A DNA stretch of 64,000 nt from Isoperla grammatica (Eukaryota; Arthropoda; Insecta; Plecoptera; Perlodidae): assembly GCA_945910005.1 (NCBI GenBank), contig OX246747.1:1631754-1695753 (forward strand), written 5' to 3'. This document shows, in pieces, positions 56,661-64,000 of the stretch (the first letter of the stretch is position 1; each line of letters begins with the position of its first letter). The notes under the pieces were generated by a model. The model saw nothing but the letters and a program-made list of their open reading frames with translations. It was not told where the DNA came from and did no database searches. A program made the position numbers and the translations under genes.

Positions 56661-58238
56661 GCGTAAAAGAAGAGCACCATGCCCAGCAAGCAATAAACGA
56701 TACCAAGATAAACTTTTATTATGGACGACGATCTGAGTTTTTTCTTTTCCAATCACATACCAATCTGAAAAAGTAATACAAATGCATCGTTAGTGCTCTA
56801 TTGCACTCATCTCCATAGCACAATGAAATGTAGGACTATTAAGTGTTCCCGATTATATTTAATTGTTTGATTTGCTTAATAAGCATTATAAATATTGTGT
56901 AACTTAACTTTTTTGTATTTATCAGTAATGTGGTTCACATATATACATGAGTTAGTTATTTGCAATGCAAATATTAGATGTCAATGAAAAAAAGGGGGAA
57001 AAAAAGAAAATTTATATAAAGATAATGAAGATGAAGTCCTGTTGCAGGAAAACCTACCATCTTCATTTTTTTTTCTTTTAGCAGAAATTGAATCATGGTC
57101 AGAAAATTATAGGATTATAGCCTTTAGCAATTTTTTCATAATCTAAGTTTCAAAAATCAATCATTTCCTTCGTTATTCGCGTCTGAAAATATCGTTCAGA
57201 TGCAAAACCTGTCCATCTTTTCAAGAGCTATTGAGAAATATGTTATCATCGATATTCACCCATTGAAATAATTGCATAACAAAGCAACAATGGCTGTCTG
57301 GTACATTTTCTTTTTTAATTGTTCTTCTGTTCTTTTATAAATATTTATATATTTGTTATACATATTATTAATTATAATAAATTTAGTTATGTTCGAAAAT
57401 TGTGTTTTTGATTTTAAGTGATATTATCAAGGAGTATTAGTATTTAATAAGCATTATTATTATCATTTTGTAAAGTGGTATAAATCAGTTTATAAATGAG
57501 TTTTTATTTTGTCGTTCTACTTAATTCTGTCTTCGATTTTACGTAACACTATCCAGTATCCATCAGTATTATAATTAAAAAATCTTGAGTGCTAGTAACT
57601 CTATTGATAAATTTGTAATACTAATTAAATTAAGTAATGAAAAACAGCAAAATCAGCTTGATATGACCTGCTACTTACTTTGCATTTACAATTGTTTTGT
57701 CCAAATTAATAAGTTGTGATTCATAACTGAACCATCTCAAATCCTGCATCTGGTTAACAAATTTAGGTATAACTCATAATTTATAATATTAGTTTGACTG
57801 AATTGACATCTAATTGTAAACAGAAAACTGTGTTGATTGGAATATTAAAGTAGCAGAAGTATTGTTGTTTATTTCAAAGCCAAGCTTTACGGAGATGGCT
57901 GATTTTGCGTTTATGCGATTCAAAATTATAACGTGGTTTTGTACCGTAAAATTATTTAATGCACACACACCTACATACATATTCATAGGTTGTACGTACG
58001 TCACATCTTTTTTGACGTTGCCATGGAGAAACAATTGTAGGCGGTTGTGGTAGAACATATAAACTCTTCATTGTTTAAAATCCAGCCTGCTTTTTAAAAT
58101 AATTTTGTATGTGTGGTATTTTTTTATTTTGTATTAATTATGTTTACTTTTTAAATTCTTAATTAGGCTTATTTATTAAATTTGAATAGTATTTGCTAAT
58201 GATCTTGGATTGGTCTTCCTCAATTGTGTCGCAATCAT
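56661..58238. other. AT-rich spacer
   Basis: Low-complexity, AT-rich sequence with no recognisable gene or element. Opposed open frames at 57810-58058 look accidental. Confidence 0.4.
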
Positions 58239-58271
58239 GGCCGCTGTGACGTCACGTGGGAACTATGAATA
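58239..58271 (+). promoter_or_regulatory. CRE, E-box and TATA cluster, copy 2
   Basis: TGACGTCA at 58247-58254 overlaps CACGTG, followed by GGGAACTATGAATATATATA. The block is nearly the same as 51981-52013, with TATAAATA changed to TATGAATATATA. Flanks beyond the block are only weakly similar. Confidence 0.4.
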
Positions 58272-59814
58272 TATATACACACATAACATACTGTCGTCAA
58301 TGAATGTTACTCACCAGACATGACCCTATAGGCCGCTCGACGTCTCGACGTCTCGAAGGTATAGCTATGTGAACACAAGGGCTAGGGATCGCAATGGCAA
58401 GTCATCAGGCTCGCGGTGGGTCCAGGCGTGCAGGATCCTTAAGTATTGGTCCTCCGTGGAGTACCTCAACAATGAGAAGCAACGAACAACTCTTGAACGT
58501 CACTAATCACCCACAATTAAGCGGTGCCTAAAGGCGAGACTTTATACTGATGACCAAACCCGTTTGGAAGCACCCTCAGGTTTGCAGGTCCACATGCCAG
58601 GCGTGTTCCGTACGCACGCCATGTACCTGCCGGATTCCCCGCCAAGACACCGACACCCTCACCACTTTGAACCTTCGCCCAAGTGACACAATAGCTACAC
58701 AAGAGTCTCGTAGTCGGCAGCCCTGAGGACAGAAACAAAATAATATGTAGTTACACTTATGTACAAACGTGTTTCCTAACGTAATCATTGTCATCAGAGA
58801 ACTGTGTTATTTCCTAAAACCGTTCTAAGCGAAATATTTCAATAACTTGGGTTTCGTTGCCAGTTTGAAAATAAAAAAAAAAAATATGAAAAAATCATGA
58901 TAATTAATATTAGTGGTCACCAGGCTACTACCTTTACAGCATAAATAAGCATCCCACGAAATAAATAGATTTGTCAGTGTTTATGATATATTTAAAGAAA
59001 AACTAACTATAATTAGGCAAAAAAATTATTTCAAAATTATTAGAACAGTGAAAATAAATTTACAAGGTTATGTTATGTAAAATCAAAATTTGTATTGTAT
59101 GCATATAAGCTATATAGTAAATATGAGATGTTGGTTTGCATCTGTAGGATATAGGAAGACAAATGAATGTGTTATGAGGAGGAATCTATAAATCAGGTAG
59201 TTATACTTTGTTGTGAACTATTGTGATTAAGCAGTCCTGTTATTTAGCCTACTTCAATTTTAAATACCGAACAGTAAAACGAGCGTTGCGATCGCTTTAC
59301 TGTTGTATTTACTCAGTCTTGCATAATCATTGTAAGTTCATCAAATTCAAGTTTCGATTAGTTTTAACTTTTTTATGTGAAATATTTTGTTCATCAATGG
59401 TTGTAAAATACATGTGGTTTTGATAATATACCGGTGCCACGAACGAGACACTATAGAGTGCGGCCAAGGGAATTTCAATGAGTTTATAGTACATTAAATA
59501 CATATATTTATTGTGTTCATAAAGCTCAAGTTTAAATCTAAAGGCATGTGTATAAATATATAATATACGTAATACAACAGAAAAGCGAAGCAATAGTGTA
59601 ACAGTATAGTAAATAGTAATAAAAGTAAACAGTGAATACTGAATAGTAAGCGAAGAGTGAGTAAGCTAGAGTGCCACTGAGGGGATTGAAATTATAAATG
59701 AAAGAAACAAAATGCATTTTTAGAGAATAGCATTTGTGGAGAGATTTTAGGTAGCAAGGCAAGTGTAACAAGGTATGGATGTCAAGCCTACTCCCTACCC
59801 CTAATCTAATTAAG
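58272..59814. other. spacer with no recognisable gene
   Basis: The 58300-58740 stretch is GC-richer and has overlapping minus-strand frames without known motifs. The rest is AT-rich. Confidence 0.35.
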
Positions 59815-59937
59815 AACCTTGATAATGCTGACGTCAGAAATGAGGGAGTCCAAGCCAATCAGCGGGGAGCTTTTTCAAATACTGACATTTGATTGGCCAA
59901 TGCCTCACTTGTCTATGACGTCAGCATCCCCAAGGTT
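59815..59937. mobile_element. MITE, 123 bp, with TGACGTCA in both arms
   Basis: The left arm (AACCTTGATAATGCTGACGT, then AGAAATGAGGG) is mirrored by the right arm (CCTCACTTGTCTATGACGTC, then AGCATCCCCAAGGTT). The centre has CCAATCA and TGATTGG motifs. TSD not certain. Confidence 0.65.
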
Positions 59938-60679
59938 AATAATGTGAAACGAGCATATCAAGTGAACTTACCTCTTCTTGCTTGATGTGACGCGTTCATG
60001 GCGTAGAAGTGGTCACCGGGGCAAGAGTTGCCGATCTGTGGGTTTGAGACCAGAGGGGCAGTGGTTCCCCAAAGCCTATGTTTGCTCCCTATGAGCCAGC
60101 TCCCTTACAACTGCGTTAGTACGCTTACTGAAGGCTTGTGCATCAACCAACTGGTACCTACAGCTGAAGGGGGTTCCCCAACTGCACCACAATGGCAACA
60201 CCCGGCGCTCCTCTCCCCCACCGTCAACTCGCCGCAGTGCCAGTGCCCACTATGCCAGCGACTCAGCTACCCGCCTCATCTTCTTGGCTGACGTCCAGTC
60301 GATCTCTTCCCTGAAGCAGTCCTGTAAACAAGGATGATCATAATTATTCCAAACTCGTGTTCCTATTTCAAAACTAATATATAATTGAGACGGTACAGGC
60401 TTGTCCCACACGGCTTGGGTGTTCTTAAAAGCCATATGCGCGTCAAGTCAAGGGAAACCTCTCAGAAGGGTATCAGTTTTCTAAATTATTTGACATTTTT
60501 AATGACGGTCTGGTATTTGTCTTGGAGGGGAGGTCAGAGGTTGTTACCACGCCGAGGGTGAGAGCTTTCACTTCAAGGCTAAGTACCAGGCTAGTCCATT
60601 TTTAGGCCACTACACCCCCCTAGTTAGGGTAAACCAAATTCAAAATCTTCCATGACGTAACAATAAATGAGCCTTCTGA
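59938..60679. other. spacer with unassigned open frames
   Basis: Plus-strand frame 60028-60291 and minus-strand frame 60250-60435 lack recognisable domains. Confidence 0.3.
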
Positions 60680-61130
60680 TTGGTCGCCCTAGGAACACAG
60701 GGGCAAGTTTGTAGCCGGAGTCCTGAGGGACGTGAAGACAGAACGAAGACGGACAATGGCCGAGTAAGTCGAGTTTTGGAGAACGAAGACGGCCGCGGGC
60801 CGAGGAGGTCGGTAGTTTATCAAGGAGACAATGGCCGGGTGGGCCGAGTGCGTGATAACTTAGGAGTGAAGTGTTGTTTTAAGTATAAGTTTGTCTAATA
60901 ATAACAACCATACAATTTATTCATACGTAAACATAAATGAAGAAGTAACAACAAATAATACAACAATCAGGCAAGAACCACAACTACAACACAATAGACA
61001 CTGTTATCATCCGAACATTCACACCAGCTCTCCGGCTGCTGCATCTACCAAATTGTCAACATCGTCAACATCTTCATCACCATTACCATCATCATCCATC
61101 AAGTCATCTCCAGTCAGCGCTACAACAGCA
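60680..61130 (+). other. possible transcribed or LTR-like segment with Asn/Thr/Ser-rich frame
   Basis: A frame to 60898 repeats GDNGRVGRV-like elements (GGACAATGGCCGAG and GAGACAATGGCCGGG). A second frame from 60891 is Asn-, Thr- and Ser-rich and reaches a donor-like CAG/GTATCG at 61130. The charged, repetitive first part could be a retroelement leader. No domain was recognised. Confidence 0.25.
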
Positions 61131-61628
61131 GGTATCGTTATTACTTTTTTACCCATACTATGGCCATAGGAAGGTAGATTAGTATTAACGATATTTATTT
61201 CAGATTTTTGTTTCCTTTGTTCATTCATTTTTGTTATGTATTTCATTTTTGTGTGTAACGTTTTGCGTCAATTAATTAAACATTAAGATTTGTATTCTAT
61301 ACAATTCTATTTTTTAAATTCCCATTATCCTACAACCATCAATTCATCTTTTTTATTAAGTAACAACAACTTTTTAATAATTATTTTTGTGCTCTACAAC
61401 CCAAAGTTTGAGCTAGCTGAGGGTTTGTTTTCTTTTATTTTCATTTTTCATTCATTCATTTTTCATGTTCAATTTATCCGTACTGCCTCATAAATAAAAC
61501 TGTACGTGCAGTCACAGAAATTGTGTTTCAATTACAAATTACCGAAAAAGAAATATATCGAAATCTCACCGAGAGCAGAAACCACCTGGCCTAGTCTTTG
61601 ACCAAAAACGTCATGTGCAGCATTTCTC
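61131..61628. other. AT-rich spacer
   Basis: No recognisable feature. Confidence 0.35.
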
Positions 61629-61736
61629 ATGAACAAAGAATTAACTTTTGAACCATTGTCTTACGTGTTTCGTGTACTAACTGTTCGTTCCCGTAGAAAC
61701 GATAAATGGACGAAACTTTATTCACCGCAAATAATA

Positions 61737-61799
<63 letters not shown>

Positions 61800-62290
61800 C
61801 TTCAAGACAGTATTAAACTAATTGGTCTCCAACCGAACATATACATCGAGATGCAAAAAGCAATTATTTTGAACACGTGTAGGATAGTGCGAAAATTTTT
61901 GAACTAAGAAGAATGAAGACTTCTAGAAGTTCTCCATCCCGATGGTTGTTTTCGTGGTTTCCACCGTACAAAGAGCGAATGCTGGGATGAGTACAAATCG
62001 GCCACGACCGTACATAGCATCAACAGTTCGGTTTGGAAAAAATAATGTGGACAGTGATATATTAAGTAGTTCTAAGTAGATTTTAATAAGGTTAACACAT
62101 GGAAATACTTGATATTTGTGTCCGTACAACATTTTTATGCCGGTTTTGACCGAGTTTGTATGTATTGCAACAATAAAATAATAAGAAGAATAGCCTAATA
62201 ATAATAATAAAAATAATAAAAATAATAATTATAATAATAATAATAAATTAATAATTATTATAATAATAATAATAATAATATAAAAACAAA
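61629..62290 (+). pseudogene. LINE C-terminal tail and 3' UTR with AAT repeats
   Basis: After an AAT microsatellite (about 61732-61795) the frame reads LQDSIKLIGLQPNIYIEMQK then AIILNTCRIVRKFLN and stops. MQKxxILNTCRIVRKFL-type tails follow the polymerase of some non-LTR retrotransposons. AATAAAATAATAAG near 62172 and the ATAATA run at 62198-62282 would be the 3' end. The family is not assigned. Confidence 0.45.
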
Positions 62291-62984
62291 AACAGAAAGC
62301 CCCCGATCAGAAAATTCAATATATTTCTGAAAGAATTATTATATAAATTCACATAATATTTTTACATCACATACATAGGGCCAGTATTACGAACAGCTAA
62401 TCAAGAAAGTTCCACCATGGCAGTCACCAATCAGAAGCTTTAAAATCCATCTGAAGCTTATTAGCTCCTATTAGCCTAGTCTTAAACACTATCCTGTTTG
62501 TATTAATGTTATGTTAGACTGAGATTTAGATTTAGAGTTGGTTTTGTTTGAAATTATCTCTTGATATGTTAGTCAAACTTAATGTTTGTATTAATGAAAA
62601 TATTATATCTTAATTCTGAGTACGGTACCTAGAATTGCTACGTGCCCACAGCAGAAGATACTCGCCTCTCAGTTGCCGCCGACTAGGTTTCCTATACGTG
62701 CACACGCAATCACTTCCCTCAATCGAGGTAATGCTCGGACGATCGCTCGACTACCACTGACTCGTTATCTTTACCTACGCCAGTCGGTTGCTTATCTCTG
62801 AGGCGAGGGGTGAGAGGGGTAGTACCGTACGATTCAAAGTTATGCCCATAACAGAATAGAAGGGGACCAACTACCAAGCCTTATACTTGTTCTACTGAAT
62901 GTATCATGTATTTGGCTATGCTATAATGTAACCATTGATTAATAATAATAATATTCCATTTCTTATTAGCTGTACATAATACCA
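62291..62984. other. spacer with no recognisable feature
   Basis: Mixed-composition sequence. No gene was seen. Confidence 0.35.
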
Positions 62985-63081
62985 ACCCTTGGTAAACGAA
63001 ACCAAAATATGCGGGGGGGGGGGCAATTGTGGATGTCAAAAAGAAACAGTCACCCCCCCCCCCCCCTAACAAAACCAAGGG
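62985..63081. repeat. small inverted repeat with poly-G and poly-C arms
   Basis: CCCTTGGTAAACGAAACC and AACAAAACCAAGGG form the ends. A G run (63011-63021) and a C run (63053-63066) can pair inside. Resembles a MITE of under 100 bp. Confidence 0.5.
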
Positions 63082-63579
63082 TGTCATTTAAGTCGCCTCG
63101 ATTGAAACGGGGCCAGTCCGTGTTTAATTTGTTGCAGTTATGAAACTACAAGGGAGGAACATTTGGTCGCTTTTGAAACTCATACTGAACTTAAGGTGTC
63201 TTTAAATATGGCCGTTTTTTAACTTAACTTTGCCGATGTAGAAAGCATGGATTTGGCTTGGTCCAACTCATTTCCTGTATTTTTGGACTTGGCGCCGTTT
63301 AAATCTAGGCAACTCATTTATGAACAGTCCTCGATGGTTAATTCAAGCATTCAGGGCAATCAATATATTTATTTACCTCTCTCCTAGTTTATGATTACTG
63401 TGCCGAACTCGAAGGTCTCGTGTGATGGGCTCCATTGTCTGGCAGCCCAACCCAGCTCAGCGACTTGCTATAAGAGAAGGAAGCAAAGGTTACACACTAA
63501 TCCGTGTCAGCATTATGCTTGGAATATTCAGGGCACATGTACTGCTATAGTTCATTTACTTCGCTGTTCCTGTTGGTAG
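63082..63579. other. spacer, possibly minus-strand gene flank
   Basis: On the minus strand CTTCCTTCTCTTATAG precedes CAAGTCGCTGAGCTGGG near 63465, a fair 3' splice site. The following stretch is GC-richer. No domain was recognised. Confidence 0.3.
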
Positions 63580-64000
63580 GCCAAAGGGCATAAACTCGGG
63601 TTTTTTTTCAGTAGAACACAATTTATTAAATTATAAACAAACAAGGTACATGTATTCTTCATAAAATTTCCTAAGTATTATAACTTTTAACATTTTAACA
63701 TAAAATAAGGACAAAAACATAAGGGTTGGCAATTCGGCTAGACAAAATACATATATAAGATGAGGAAAAAAAGTTGAAAAAAAAACCTCTTCGGAAGGCA
63801 TAAACTCGGGTAGTGTTTGCACCAACCTGTGACCAAAGTACGAGTATCCCCACTCTCGCCTCGATACGTAACTACCTTCGGTCGGCGAGCCTTGCATTAT
63901 CTCACAATCGCTATTAATCATGATAACGGTCGATGCTTGAGTAGAGGAAGGAATGTCAGGGTTTGGCCAAACGATCCAACTTTCAGATCTCGAAGGTCTC
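63580..64000 (-). pseudogene. unassigned gene-like fragment, copy 2 (faintly caspase p10-like), runs off the window
   Basis: Setting aside the retroinsertion, the minus strand has an open frame from the window edge with ESWIVWPNPDIPSSTQAS, later GSPTEGSYVSRREWGYSYFG and HRLVQTLPE. It is homologous to 35330-36300. The S-T-EG-YVSxR...G...YF..LVQTL order recalls the start of the caspase small subunit, but spacing is off, the frame stops soon after, and no active-site Cys is in view. Family identity is a guess; homology of the two copies is certain. Confidence 0.35.
63601..63794 (-). mobile_element. retroposed 3'-end fragment with poly(A) and 14-bp TSD
   Basis: On the minus strand the insert ends AATAAATTGTGTTCTACTGA plus eight A. 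The 14-bp GGCATAAACTCGGG repeats on both sides (about 63588-63601 and 63798-63811). This is target-primed retrotransposition of an mRNA-like 3' end or a very short LINE copy, into copy 2 of the gene-like fragment. Confidence 0.75.

Overview
The window is animal nuclear DNA: AT-rich, gene-poor and packed with transposable elements and minisatellites. Evidence for this is the split exons with GT/AG borders, many non-autonomous DNA transposons with clean target-site duplications (TSDs), broken LINEs, tRNA-headed SINE remnants and a eukaryotic tRNA-Gly with a Pol III terminator. I lean towards an invertebrate, perhaps an arthropod, from the DFFB sequence and the repeat style, but the sequence alone does not settle it. 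Nearly all long open frames are repeat shadows; the frames inside the arrays at 4.3-7.4 kb and 12.2-12.9 kb are period artefacts.

The one recognisable cellular protein-coding gene is DFFB (caspase-activated DNase, CAD/DFF40), on the + strand. An internal exon at 8284-8603 carries the zinc ligands and the catalytic Asp-His. The last exon at 13162-13426 carries the remaining catalytic histidines. They join through a 4.56 kb phase-2 intron. A 27-bp repeat abuts the exon's 3' splice site. A 62-bp minisatellite of 14 units copies the last 23 coding bases, the 5' splice site and the terminal repeat of a pogo/Tigger-like element. The same intron holds a TTAA-flanked element, an older TIR element and an antisense LINE tail whose 3' end became a 92-bp minisatellite. 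Upstream CIDE-N exons were not found.

Layout: 0-4.2 kb has a Penelope-like fold-back and a TIR element with a nested hAT. 4.27-7.38 kb is a 76-bp array. 8.0-13.5 kb is DFFB. 14.8-23.2 kb holds hAT, LTR-like and LINE sequence, including a solo LTR inside a LINE endonuclease region. 23.7-26.9 kb is a 68-bp GC-rich array. 28-34.3 kb holds several TIR elements, LINE tails and dispersed repeats. 35-42.6 kb is a nest: a 34-bp array, a faintly caspase-like fragment, a long-TIR element carrying another transposon, a Tigger-like element and a 3.2 kb fold-back built of repeated inverted units. 43-52 kb has SINE remnants, a second long-TIR element, tRNA-Gly and two Harbinger-like elements. 54.5-56.7 kb has 32-bp and 70-bp arrays. 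57-64 kb is AT-rich, with a LINE tail and a second copy of the caspase-like fragment split by a retroinsertion.

No new enzymatic system is evident. The most unusual structure is the amplified exon/splice-donor/transposon junction in DFFB.
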